Under the pieces are notes generated by a model. The model was not told the origin of the DNA. It did not search any database and saw only the letters and a list, made by a program, of their open reading frames with translations. Of a DNA stretch of 64,000 nucleotides, positions 44,729 to 54,654 are shown piece after piece; position 1 is the first letter of the stretch, and each line of letters begins with the position of its first letter. Location of the stretch: positions 128,958,521 through 129,022,520 of the forward strand of contig NC_064621.1 of the NCBI RefSeq assembly GCF_023898315.1, written 5' to 3'. Source of the DNA: Schistocerca nitens. Taxonomy: Eukaryota > Arthropoda > Insecta > Orthoptera > Acrididae. The position numbers and the translations under genes are program-made.

Positions 44729-45745
44729 GTGTACCATCAAGATTCCGACTTTGATAAAGGTCAGATTGTAACCTATCACGATTGCGGTTTATTGTATCGC
44801 GACATTGCTGCTCGCGTTCGTCGAGATTCAATGACTGTTAGCAGAATATGGGATTGGTGGTTTCTGGAGGGTAATAGGGAACGCCGTGCTGGATCCCAAC
44901 GGCCTCGTATCACTAGCAGTCGATATGACAGGCATCTTATCCGCGTGGCTGTAACGGATCGTGCAACCACCTCTCGATCCCTGAGTCAACAGATAGGGAC
45001 GTTTCCAAGACAACTACCATCTGCACGAACAGTTCGGCGACGTTTGCAGCAGCATGGACTAGCAGCTCGGAGACCATGGCTGCGGTTACCCTTAACGCCG
45101 CATCACAGACAGGAGCTCCTGCGATGGTGTACTCAACGACGAACCTTGGTGCACGAATGGCAGAACGGCATATTTTCGGATGAATCCAGGTTCTGTTTAC
45201 AGCATCATGATCGTCGCATTCGTGTTTGGCAACATCGCGGTGAACGCACATTGGAAGCGTGTATTCGTCATCGCCATATTGGTGTATCACCTGGCGTGAT
45301 GGTATGGGGTGCCATTGGTTACACGTCTCGGTCACCTCTTGTTCTCATTGACGGCACTTTTGACAGTGGACTTTACATTTCAGATGTGTTACGACCCGTG
45401 GCTCTACCCTTCATTTCATCCCTGCCAAACCCAACATTTCAGCAGGATAATGCACGACAGCATGTTGCAGGCCCTGTACGGGCCTTTCTGGATGATGAAA
45501 ATGTTCGACTGCTGCCCTGGCCTGCACATTCTCCAGATCTCTCACCAATTGGAAACGTCTGGTCAATGGTGGCCGAGCAACTAGCTCGTAACAATACGCC
45601 AGTCACTAGTCTTGATGAACTGCGGTATCGTGTTGAAGCTGCATGGGCAGCTGTACCTGTACACACCATCCAAGCTCTGTTTGACTCAATGCCCAGGCGT
45701 ATCAAGGCCGTTATTACGGCCAGAGTTGGTTGTTCTGGGTACTGA
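44729..45745 (+). pseudogene. Tc1-like transposase, full-length frame but catalytically altered (family B, copy 2)
   Basis: An uninterrupted 338-residue DDE transposase. The N-terminal part has the paired helix-turn-helix (DKGQIVTYHDCGLLYRDIAA, then RTVRRRLQQHGL). The first Asp is in FSDESRFCLQ, the second in FQQDNARQHVAG, and 34 residues later the position for Glu in SPIGNVWS is Gly (codon GGA at 45551). In the family this Glu holds a catalytic metal, so the protein should not cut DNA. It lacks an ATG close to the usual start context, and the ATG at 44729 may not be the original one. The gypsy element sits upstream, in the left TIR, separating this gene from its terminus by 5.6 kb. Confidence 0.9.
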
Positions 45746-46273
45746 TTTCTCAGAATCTATGCACACAAATTGCGTGAAAATGTAATCATATGTCAGTACT
45801 AGTATAATATATCTGTCCCGTTTATCATCTGCATTTCTTCTTGGTGTAGCAATTTTAATGGCCAGTAGTGTGCATTACGAGTACAGCCCACGGAGATAAG
45901 AGAAATTAGTAATCTTACGGATGATTATAGACGGTCGTTTCTCACTCGCTCTGTTTGCGATTGTAACAGAAAAAATATGAATACTAATGGTAGAACGCGA
46001 TCTCCGCTGTCCACCACACGGTGCAGAGTATGTACGTAGATGTAGATGAACAAATTCTTCATTATATTTCATTCGTTAGGTGTAGCATCTGCTGTCACGA
46101 CTCGAGCAATAAGTATAAACAACGACGTTTACCTAATAAACACAACGCAGAATGTGTCTAACGTCAGTAGTATGTAACCGCGATGAACATTCAGTGGTAC
46201 CATCACACGAAATCGTCCAATAAAGTGAGTACGTAATCTTCCTCGCAACGCCCAATGGCCACTTCCTTTTTTG

Positions 46274-46590
46274 GGACACCAGTCTTCTGACTGGTTTGAT
46301 GCGGTCCGCATGGCTTCTTGTCTTGTGAGTCCTGGTAGCCATGCGCCAGTTCGTCTCACAGTAGCACTTGCACAGAACGTCCCCAGTTGTTTATTGGATA
46401 TGTTTTAATCTCTTTCTTCCCCTGTATTTGGTGCTCCAACTAGCAAAACGGAAGCAATTCTCGATTGTCTTAACACTAGTGCTATCATCCTGTCCTTTGC
46501 TCTGTGTTTTCCTCGTCGATTATGCGGTGATCCGCCCTTTTCTTGACAGTCCCCTTTATTTTCAGCGCCCTATTATAACACCAGGTCAAT
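46274..46590 (-). mobile_element. RTE-type 3' fragment, diverged subfamily
   Basis: The segment ttctgactggtttgatgcgg and scattered downstream matches (tatcatcctgtcctttgctc) resemble the 3' coding end of an RTE element different from the three other copies. Highly decayed. Confidence 0.5.
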
Positions 46591-46599
46591 AATGCTGTG

Positions 46600-47440
46600 C
46601 AGCTTAATACATTACGAGGGGGATGGCGGGAGCTGAGGTATCGGTGTAAGTTGGATTCTGTTGTTTCTACTCAGCGCCAGTCTTAGTTAAGAAACAAGAG
46701 TTTCTCAGTCACATTGTTTAGTAATATTTTGTAATTTATAGATACAAGGTATCTGTTTAGATTACAGCTCTGATTATGTAGCAACAACAGCTCATGTGTG
46801 TATTGCCTCTGTTACAATAGTAACTACTGTAAAAGGCGGAAGTAGCTTACATCCACTCCCATCAAAATCTCCCCCCTCCCCCAATCAGTACCACCAATGA
46901 CGTGAAGTTACGCGTTTTCCCTAAAAGCGAGGACACGTAACACATGGAAAGATGCGTGGTCCCGTTTGTACAGAATACTAGCTAAGACTGACATCCGCAG
47001 TGTGCCATTTCACTAGATACCATCCTTTGATAATGCAGCTGCAAGAATTTAGGCAAGGAGGAAACTGACCTTCACCTTATCTGAGTGGACTATAATGAGC
47101 GTCTGAATCCAAAGGAAAGGGGGATGGTACCATAAGAGAAATTCTCAGGAAGCAAAGAGCGAACATAGTAAATAATATGATTAGAAACTTAGTCTCCACA
47201 GGATATGTGAATGTCCAACAATCGCTACACATTTACTTTGGTTTTATACTTGTCTATCTTGAGATAGGTTCCACTGTCGCTCGTTCTACAATGGTCTAGG
47301 CGACTATGTATTAACGACACCCACCCAGTCTGATAGACCTATTAACAATAACTTTCTCGCCATGATTATAGACACCGCAGAGGCAAATGAATGAGTAGCA
47401 AGCGGAGTAGAGGAGAAAGATTTTCGCAACCAGTAATCAG
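46600..47440. other. No gene seen
   Basis: No recognisable coding or repeat structure; no long frame on either strand. Confidence 0.4.
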
Positions 47441-47446
47441 ACATCT

Positions 47447-47635
47447 TTATTTATCAAAATTAAAGCAAAAAACCTTATTCTTCTTTGCTACGTCCAAAAT
47501 TCCTACTACACATAGAAATCCCAAAACTAAACTAAGGAGATATGTTCCCTGAATTGGCCATGGACAAAGAATGCCTGTCGACGAAGAAGGAGAATCCAGC
47601 AGTAGTGTAACAGCTAAAAACATAATCATATAATA
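47447..47635 (-). CDS. Hydrophobic open frame, possible terminal exon fragment split by a Tc1 element
   Basis: The minus-strand frame ends at a stop at 47447-47449 that overlaps an AATAAA-like signal. It contains two hydrophobic stretches (YYMIMFLAVTLLL and TYLLSLVLGFLCVVGIL) that could be membrane segments, and a Lys-rich end. If the Tc1 element at 47636-49057 and its duplicated TA are ignored, the frame stays open into the sequence right of that element (to about 49149), where a gcttacag|g 3' splice-like site lies. I recognise no protein family. Chance openness in AT-rich DNA is a real alternative. Confidence 0.25.
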   Translation of the reverse strand, partial: YYMIMFLAVTLLLDSPSSSTGILCPWPIQGTYLLSLVLGFLCVVGILDVAKKNKVFCFNFDK

Positions 47636-49057
47636 CACTCCTGGAAATTGAAATATGAACACCGTGAATTCATTGTCCCAGGAAGGGGAAACTATATTGA
47701 CACATTCCTGGGGTCAGATACATCACATGATCACACTGACAGAACCACAGGCACATAGACACTGGCAACAGAGCATGCACAATGTCGGCACTAGTACAGT
47801 GTATATCCACCTTTCGCAGCAATGCAGGCTGCTATTCTCCCATGGAGACGATCGTAGAGATGCTGGATGTAGTCCTGTGGAACGGCTGGCCATGCCATTT
47901 CCACCTGGCGCCTCAGTTGGACCAGCGTTCGTGCTGGACGTGCAGACCGCGTGAGACGACGCTTCATCCAGTCCCAAACATGCTCAATGGGGGACAGATC
48001 CGGAGATCTTGCTGGCCAGGGTAGTTGACTTACACCTTCTAGAGCACGTTGGGTGGCACGGGATACATGCGGACGTGCATTGTCCTGTTGGAACAGCAAG
48101 TTCCCTTGCCGGTCTAGGAATGGTAGAACGATGGGTTCGATGACGGTTTGGATGTACCGTGCACTATTCAGTGTCCCCTCGACGATCACCAGTGGTGTAG
48201 GGCCAGTGTAGGAGATCGCTCCCCACACCATGATGCCGGGTGTTGGCACTGTGTGCCTCGGTCGTATGCAGTCCTGATTGTGGCGCTCACCTGCACGGCG
48301 CCAAACACGCATACGACCATCATTGGCACCAAGGCAGAAGCGACTCTCATCGCTGAAGACGACACGTCTCCATTCGTCCCTCCATTCACGCCTGTCGCGA
48401 CACCACTGGAGGCGGGCTGCACGATGTTGGGGCGTGAGCGGAAGACGGCCTAACGGTGTGCGGGACCGTAGCCCAGCTTCATGGAGACGGTTGCGAATGG
48501 TCCTAGCCGATACCCCAGGAGCAACAGTGTCCCTAATTTGCTGGGAAGTGGCGGTGCGGTCCCCTACGGCACTGCGTAGGATCCTACGGTCTTGGCGTGC
48601 ATCCGTGCGTCGCTGCGGTCCGGTCCCAGGTCGACGGGCACGTGCACCTTCCGCCGACCACTGGCGACAACATCGATGTACTGTGGAGACCTCACGCCCC
48701 ACGTGTTGAGCAATTCGGCGGTACGTCCACCCGGCCTCCCGCATGCCCACTATACGCCCTCCTTCAAAGTCCGTCAACTGCACATACGGTTCACGTCCAC
48801 GCTGTCGCGGCATGCTACCAGTGTTAAAGACTGCGATGGAGCTCCGTATGCCACGGCAAACTGGCTGACATTGACGGCGGCGGTGCACAAATGCTGCGCA
48901 GCTAGCGCCATTCGACGGCCAACACCGCGGTTCCTGGTGTGTCCGCTGTGCCGTGCGTGTGATCATTGCTTGTACAGCCCTCTCGCAGTGTCCGGAGCAA
49001 GTATGGTGGGTCTGACACACCGGTGTCAATGTGTTCTTTTTTCTATTTCCAGGAGTG
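47636..49057 (-). mobile_element. Intact Tc1-type transposon (family A), copy 1
   Basis: TIRs cactcctggaaattgaaat and its inverse bound 1422 bp, with TA at 47634-47635 and 49058-49059. It is nearly identical to 59672-61092. Confidence 0.95.
47791..48813 (-). CDS. Tc1-type transposase, apparently intact (family A, copy 1)
   Basis: A 340-residue transposase that binds its TIRs and moves the element by cut and paste into TA. The start is the ATG at 48813 (MPRQRGREPYVQLTDF), chosen because it lies just inside the TIR and is shared by both copies; the open frame itself runs on upstream to 49149. Two helix-turn-helix units: WTYRRIAQHVGREVSTVHR (near residue 30) and SARTIRNRLHEAGL (near 105). Catalytic residues: Asp in FSDESRFCLG, Asp in FQQDNARPHVSR, Glu in SPIEHVWDWM. 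By my count 32 residues lie between the second Asp and Glu, rather than the 34 of family B. No stop or frameshift. Confidence 0.93.
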   Translation of the reverse strand: MPRQRGREPYVQLTDFEGGRIVGMREAGWTYRRIAQHVGREVSTVHRCCRQWSAEGARARRPGTGPQRRTDARQDRRILRSAVGDRTATSQQIRDTVAPGVSARTIRNRLHEAGLRSRTPLGRLPLTPQHRAARLQWCRDRREWRDEWRRVVFSDESRFCLGANDGRMRVWRRAGERHNQDCIRPRHTVPTPGIMVWGAISYTGPTPLVIVEGTLNSARYIQTVIEPIVLPFLDRQGNLLFQQDNARPHVSRATQRALEGVSQLPWPARSPDLSPIEHVWDWMKRRLTRSARPARTLVQLRRQVEMAWPAVPQDYIQHLYDRLHGRIAACIAAKGGYTLY

Positions 49058-49382
49058 TAGTAATAATAAATTCGGCTTGCAAATATGACTTCTATTATGT
49101 TCATATGATTGATGTGATGTACCGCTGATGGGAGACTGCCTGTAAGCACACATTAGTACTGCTTTTCATTCATTTGAACACCTCTAATGTAAGTTGTGGT
49201 AACTACCTGCTGCTGCTCGCTACAACAGTCTACCAAAATTCTGCTTCTTTGCTTAGCACAGTTTCTTCAGAGTAATTCACCGTACTTGCAGTGTTTCTAT
49301 CGAACATATATGCTGCTAGCTTGGCTCCGGCTTTTGTCTATTACAGGCAGTGAAAGACATTCACATAAACTTTTGCACGAGT

Positions 49383-51294
49383 TGTTGTTGTTGTGGTCTT
49401 CAGTCCGGAGACTGGTTTGATGCAGCTCTCCATGCTACTCTATCCTGTGCAAGCTTCTTCATCTCCCAGTACCTACTGCAACCTACATCCTTCTGAATCT
49501 GCTTAGTGTATTCATCTCTTGGTCTCCCTCTACGATTTTTACCCTCCACGCTGCCCTCAAACGCTAAATTTGTGATCACTTGATGCCTCAGAACATTTCC
49601 TACCAACTAGTTCCTTCTTGTCAAGTTGTGCCTCAAACTCCTTTTCTCCCCAATCCTATTCAATACCTCCTCAGTAGTTACGTGATCTACCCACCTTATC
49701 TTCAGCATTCATCTGTAGCACCACATTTCGAAAGCTTCTATTCTCTTCTTGTCCAAACTATTTATCGTCCATGTTTCACTTCCATACATGGCTACACTCC
49801 ATACAAATACTTTCAGAAACGACTTCCTGACGCTTAAATCTATACTCGACGTTAACAAATTTCTCTTCTTCAGAAACGATTTCCTTGCCTTTGCGAGTCT
49901 ACATTTTATATCCTCTCTACTTCGACCATCATCAGTTATTTTACTCCCTAAATAGCAAAACTCCTTTACTACTTTAAGTGTCTCATTTCCTAATTTAATT
50001 CCCTCAGCGTCACCCGGTTTAATTTGACTAAATTCCATTATCCTCGTTTTGCTTTTGTTGATGGTCATCTTATACCCTCCTTTCAAGACACTGTCCATTC
50101 CGTTCAACTGCTCTTCCAAGTCCTTTGCTGTCTCTGACAGAATTACAATGTCATCGGCGAACCTCAAAGTTTTTACTTCTTCTCCATGAATTTTAATACC
50201 TACACCAAATTTTTCTTTTGTTTCCTTTACTGCTTGCTCAATATACAGATTGAATAACATCGGGGAGAGGCTACAACCCTGTCTCACTCCTTTCCCAACC
50301 ACTGCTTCCCTTTCATGCCCCTCGACTCTTATAACTGCCACCTGGTTTCTGTAAAAATTGTAAATAGCCTTTCGCTCCCTGTATTTTACCCCTGCCACCT
50401 TCAGAATTTGAAAGAGAGTATTCCAGTTAACGTTGTCAAAAGCTTTCTCAAAGTCTACAAGTGCTAGAAACGTAGGTTTGCCTTTTCTTAATCTTTCTTC
50501 TAAGATAAGTCGTAAGGTTAGTATTGCCTCACGTGTTCCAACATTTCTACGGAATCCAAAGTGATCTTCCCCGAGGTCCGCTTCTACCAGTTTTTCCATT
50601 CGTCTGTAAAGAATTGGCGTTAGTATTTTGCAGCCATGACTTATTAAACTGATAGTTTGGTAATTTTCACATCTGTCAACACCTGCTTTCTTTGGGATTG
50701 GAATTATTATATTCTTCTTGAAGTCTGAGGGTATTTTGCCTGTCTCATACATCTTGCTCACCAGATGGTAGAGTTTTGTCATGACTGGCTCTCCCAAGGC
50801 CATCAGTAGTTCTAATGGAATGTTGTCTACTCCCGGGGCCTTGTTTTGACTCAGGTCTTTCAGTGCTCTGTCACTCTTCACGCAGTATCTTATCTCCCAT
50901 TTCGTCTTCATCTACATAATCATCCATGTCCATAATATTGTCCTCAAGTACATCGCCCTTGTATAAACCCTCTATATATTCCTTCCACCTTTCTGCCTTC
51001 CCTTCTTTGCTTAGAACTGGGTTGCCATCTGAGCTCTTAATATTCATACAAATGGTTCTCTTCTCTCCAAAGGTCTCTTTAATTTTCCTGTAGGCAGTAT
51101 CTATCTTACCCCTAGTGAGACAAGCCTCTACATCCTTACATTTGTCCTCTAGCCATTACTGCTTAGCCATTTTGCACTTCCTGTCAATCTCATTTTTGAG
51201 ACGTCTGTATTCCTTTTTGCCTGCTTCATTTACTGCATTTTTATATTTTCTCGTTTCATCAATTAAATTCAATATTTCTTCTGTTACCCAAGGA
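49383..51294 (-). mobile_element. 5'-truncated RTE-type retrotransposon
   Basis: Flanked by ttgcacgagt at 49373-49382 and 51295-51304. Minus strand; the 3' end is at the left. 5' truncated within the linker before the reverse transcriptase. Confidence 0.93.
49400..51290 (-). pseudogene. RTE reverse transcriptase, mostly intact
   Basis: A 400-residue open frame (49709-50911) includes NKAPGVDNIPLELL, LVDFEKAFDNVNW, GKGVRQGCSLSPMLFNLYIE, LRFADDIVILSE and YLGSKITDDGRS; all reverse transcriptase catalytic motifs are present. Downstream, 49400-49606 continues in another frame with the tail EGKNRRGRPRDEYTKQIQ. A break separates this from the linker piece upstream (about 50912-51294). No endonuclease is present, so this copy is a typical 5'-truncated insertion. 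It is close in sequence to the element at 20159-23407. Confidence 0.9.
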
Positions 51295-51458
51295 TTGCAC
51301 GAGTATAGGTGCTAATATGAAATCAGAGTGACCCACAAACAACATTGTGTTTCCGTTTATGCCGCCATTCTCGATCACAAGATTCAAAGCTAAAATTTTG
51401 TCTACCTTTGCTGTATTCCATACACTCCTTATATTCAAACCCTTACCGAAAAGATGAA

Positions 51459-51652
51459 TGGTTCAAGTGGCTCTGAGCACTATGGGACTTAACTTCTGAG
51501 GTCATCAGTCCCCAGAACTTAGAACTAGTTAAACTAACTAACCTAAGGACATCACACACATCCATGCCCGAGGCAAGATTTGAACCTGCGACCGTAGTGG
51601 TCGCGCGGTTCCAGACTGTAGCGCCTAGAACCGCTCGGCCACACCGGCCGGC
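51459..51652 (-). mobile_element. tRNA-derived SINE with 11-bp target duplication
   Basis: gaaaagatgaa at 51448-51458 and 51653-51663 flanks a full-length minus-strand copy. Confidence 0.94.
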
Positions 51653-51663
51653 GAAAAGATGAA

Positions 51664-52428
51664 ACAGAGTCTGGAAATCAGGACCAAACACTTAGTGCCA
51701 TCCCAGTCTACAGCAGCGGGTACCTCACAGCATCTGAAACAATGGCGAGCTACTACTGTTGACGACTGTCTTTATAACAAATAGAATATCCAAAATGAAT
51801 AGTAGATATTCAACATCAACATTCCACTAAGATCGACAAATTGGGGCTCTTTTGCCACCTTTTTTAATAACACAATTCGCACTGCTCACGTGCGAGAGCG
51901 CTTTTGAAGATAATGCCTTTTGCAAACTTTTCGTAGCTCTGGCTGCTACTTTTTAAAGGTCCATGATATGCAGCTGCTTTCCAAAATGCATTTACTTCCT
52001 GTGAGAATGGAACGCCTGCTCCTTCTCTGATATTTATTTTTCTTTCTTTTACCTTTAGCAATCTGCTCTTTTCTTTTATTATTTTTTATTTGTCATGTTA
52101 GTTTTTTTCTCTTTTTCGATGCTAATCCATTATCTGCGTATCCAGTAAGTCTGGCAACAGATGGGGATCGTATCAACGTGTACAACATCAAAGTCAGCCT
52201 GAAGATGACGCAATGAAGCGTTGAAACTGGTAGTGACAAAATAAATAAAATCATAAGGTCGGCTGTAGGTGTTTTTATTTTTTGTCACATACCAGAGTGT
52301 AGAAACGTGCGATGGTAAAAATGGTGCGCGAATGCACCCCCCAAACCGTCCGCCAGTTAACGTCTAAGCTGTGCATCTACATGGTTGTGATGCGTGGACA
52401 GTGTAAATAAAGTATAGAAGTCTTTTGC
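51664..52428. other. No gene seen; possible foldback half-element at 52195-52300
   Basis: AT-rich. The segment gatgacgcaatgaagcgttg resembles the arms of foldback elements, but no inverted partner is present nearby. Confidence 0.35.
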
Positions 52429-52430
52429 AA

Positions 52431-52607
52431 AAAAAAAAAAAAAAAAAAAAAAAAAGGTTCACATGGCTCTGAGCACTTTGGGACTTAACTTCTGAGGTCA
52501 TCAGTCCCCAGAACTTAGAACTACTTAAACCTAACTAACCTAAGTACATCACACACATCCATGCCCGAGGCAGGATTCGAACCTGCGACCGTAGCGGTCG
52601 CGCGAGG
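52431..52607 (-). mobile_element. tRNA-derived SINE with 9-bp target duplication and a T-rich tail
   Basis: cttttgcaa is at 52422-52430 and 52608-52616. On the plus strand a 27-A run (52429-52455) precedes the SINE, so on the SINE's own strand the 3' tail is poly(T). The tRNA 5' end is truncated. Confidence 0.92.
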
Positions 52608-52639
52608 CTTTTGCAAGGGAGGACGTGTGACTGGGAGAT

Positions 52640-54160
52640 CATTTCGAACGTAGATGGCTGTGTTTGACGAAACAAGTTAGGATACGGTAGAATAACGGTG
52701 GGACAAATGTTATATCGTTCGGTAGTTGGCAGAAACTGGTCGGAGGATATCTAAGAGACTGCGTGTGGTGGTAGGCCAATGCCGCAGTGCTATATGTGGA
52801 GGGTGTAAAGTCTTTCTCTACGTACCGAAGGGTGATACTGGTGGAGAGCGGGTTCAGCGCCACAACATGGAATCCACGGCCGATATGCATCGTCATCGAC
52901 TTGTGGACGTTAAGGATGCCACCTGAAGTACGTCCGCACTGCTATATCCAGTGGATGGTGTCACTAAGTTCCGTTGAAGAGTGGGCGAGAAGCACAACGT
53001 CATCTGCGTAGGCCCTGTAGAAACAGGTCTGCTCGTGCAAGATGACACCCTGTAAGCGAGTTGTAAGACAGGGTGCGCTGCGATGCCACACAGTAGTGTG
53101 GACAAATGGCAGCCTTGACACACAGAGCAGCATATAGGAATCAGTCCAACAAGCCTCCCAGTTGGCCTGGGCTATGAAGACAACGCGAAGCAGTAAACGG
53201 AGAATGGTTTGCAGAAAGAGTGGCTGCGACCTCATAGACGTCGCGACCAAGAGTATGAATTAGTGTCGAACGCAGTCGAAGACACTCGTGAAATCAATGG
53301 TGACCACAACTGCACGGAGCCGACAGATCGTGGCCATTGCGATGACGTCACGACATTCACCCAAAGCCGTTTGGAAGGTAGTCGCACAACCACGCGCATT
53401 CTGTTTCGATGAAAGGAGTGTAGGTAAGATCATAGATTTTATAGTCTGCTTTATTTATGTAAGTGTGCGGTATGCCGCGACATTTGTTCCTCCCGATGGC
53501 TTAGGCACCGGTAAAAAAGGACGGCAGAGAGAAATTCGTGTGACTTCGAGATGGACGGATGATGATGATATTTGATTTCTGGGATGCTCAACTGCGTGGT
53601 TATCAGCGCCCATACAAATTCCCAATCCTTTCACTGTTCAGTCTCTCCGCTTTCCCGAATGATGATGAAAGTACCCAGTCCCCAGGTGGATAAAACCCCT
53701 GACCCGGCCTGGAATGGAACCCAGATGCCTGTGATCCAGAAGCAGCAACGCTGGCCTCCAGACGGCGAGCTCCGGACAAGAGATGGATGGAGTACCGAGT
53801 TACTGAGGAATCTCCGTCCAGCGAAGAGCGTTAAAGTGGTGGAACACGCTGAAGGCCATCTGGTCCCGACAACTTGTTCTTCCCTGCCTCGTCGATCGCA
53901 GACATCACTGGTGTCGACTCTGCAGTGGTGAGCAAGGCGAAGGTCGTCAGGAGTTGGTGCTGCCATCGGATCGTCGTCGAGAACGTGACGGTAGTGGTCA
54001 GCAAAGGCAGGCTCCATCGCCGCCTTCGTTGTGTGGCGAATACCATCAGAAGTGCTGAGGGAAGAGGCGAAGAGGTAATGTCGACGACCATGGTCAGATG
54101 CAGCGCGAACCATGGACTGTGATTCTTTTTGTAGAAAGTTCTGTCATTATGAATGTACAA
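52640..54160 (-). pseudogene. Tx1/L1-like reverse transcriptase pseudogene
   Basis: On the minus strand: NKLSGPDGLQRVPP (the SPGPDG-type start of the fingers, near 53840); VVVTIDFTSVFDCVRH (first palm motif, near 53300); MCQGCHLSTLLCGIAAHP (RQGCPLS-type motif, near 53110); FYRAYADDVVLLAHS (catalytic YADD, near 53010); then GILNVHKSMTMHI-like sequence (near 52900). The DFxxAFDxV, QGCPLS and AYADDV types with this spacing are those of L1/Tx1-group enzymes. Many frameshifts; one SINE lies between the fingers region and the upstream sequence. Confidence 0.72.
53550..53775 (-). mobile_element. Third tRNA-related SINE type
   Basis: The left part ctgggatgctcaactgcgtg then gttatcagcgccc and the right B-box-like complement ctggaatggaacccag match a common insect SINE pattern that I recall. 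It is diverged and has no clear target duplication. Confidence 0.55.
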
Positions 54161-54334
54161 TTTATCATGTTGGAGAGGAAGGAGACATCCCCTATGAACA
54201 TCGGGTGACTGCGCAAGTGATTCGAACTCCAGGGCGGTGTGGTGGAAGTTGGTATTGTCCCGATGCCACGCCGCTACTTCCTTGCCACACTGCGCGAAGA
54301 TCTTTGTGATTGCATGTTAGGCACACACGAAACA

Positions 54335-54641
54335 CTACTGCAACGTGGACGTACACCGTGGGGGATCCTTTTTCCAGAACACCCATGTAGTGGCAATATG
54401 TTGTCGGCAGTGCGGGTCTGCAAGCAGGGAAGTGTTAAACTTCCCGAACTCTTTGCTGTGCCAGACCGGTTGGGGTGGTAGAGTGCGTGTGCCCATGTTG
54501 CTGCAGTGGATCAAAGACGCCAGGAACCATTTTTCCATTTGGAAGACTAAATTTCCAAGGTGCTCCAAGACGTCTCTGCTCGAAGAATATTCTATATATC
54601 GGGTGAAACGCCCTGCTAAACCTGCAGGACAGGACAGGTAG
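54335..54641 (-). pseudogene. Tx1-like linker region between endonuclease and reverse transcriptase
   Basis: The minus strand reads FGKFNTSLLADPHCRQHIAT, then TWVFWKKDPPRCTS, resembling the conserved WxLNxxLLxD segment that follows the endonuclease in Tx1-type ORF2 proteins. It ends at the left edge of the unclassified insertion. Confidence 0.65.
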
Positions 54642-54654
54642 TTTAAATTGTGGA

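Larger units (their letters stand above)
38825..45870 (+). mobile_element. Tc1-like element (family B), interrupted by a gypsy element
   Basis: The left TIR cactactggccattaaaatt starts at 38825 after TA (38823-38824); the right end is its inverse at 45836-45870, followed by TG where TA is expected. After removing the gypsy element and its 5-bp duplication the Tc1 element is 1392 bp. Its insertion point is 25 bp into the left TIR. Confidence 0.93.
37497..46048 (+). mobile_element. CR1/L2-like retrotransposon, host of a nested insertion set
   Basis: A decayed plus-strand element in pieces: 37497-38378, 38579-38824 and 45871-46048. Readable: HGFRKQRSCEI (near 37635), DFIFLYLWKVFDTVPH, RLFADDSVACG (near 37985), SIKHLGVPFQSYIKWN (near 38195), then, after the Tc1 element, IIDGRFSLALFAIV (near 45925) and a 3' end with ccaccacacggtgcagagta and a gtagatgtagatg tail. 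The pieces join across a SINE and a Tc1 element in the order expected for a single insertion. Confidence 0.82.

Noticed and set aside
48148..49128. Plus-strand ORFs across the Tc1 family A copies (also 60184-60903)
   Set aside because: The same shadows occur in both copies opposite an intact transposase; they carry no independent motif.
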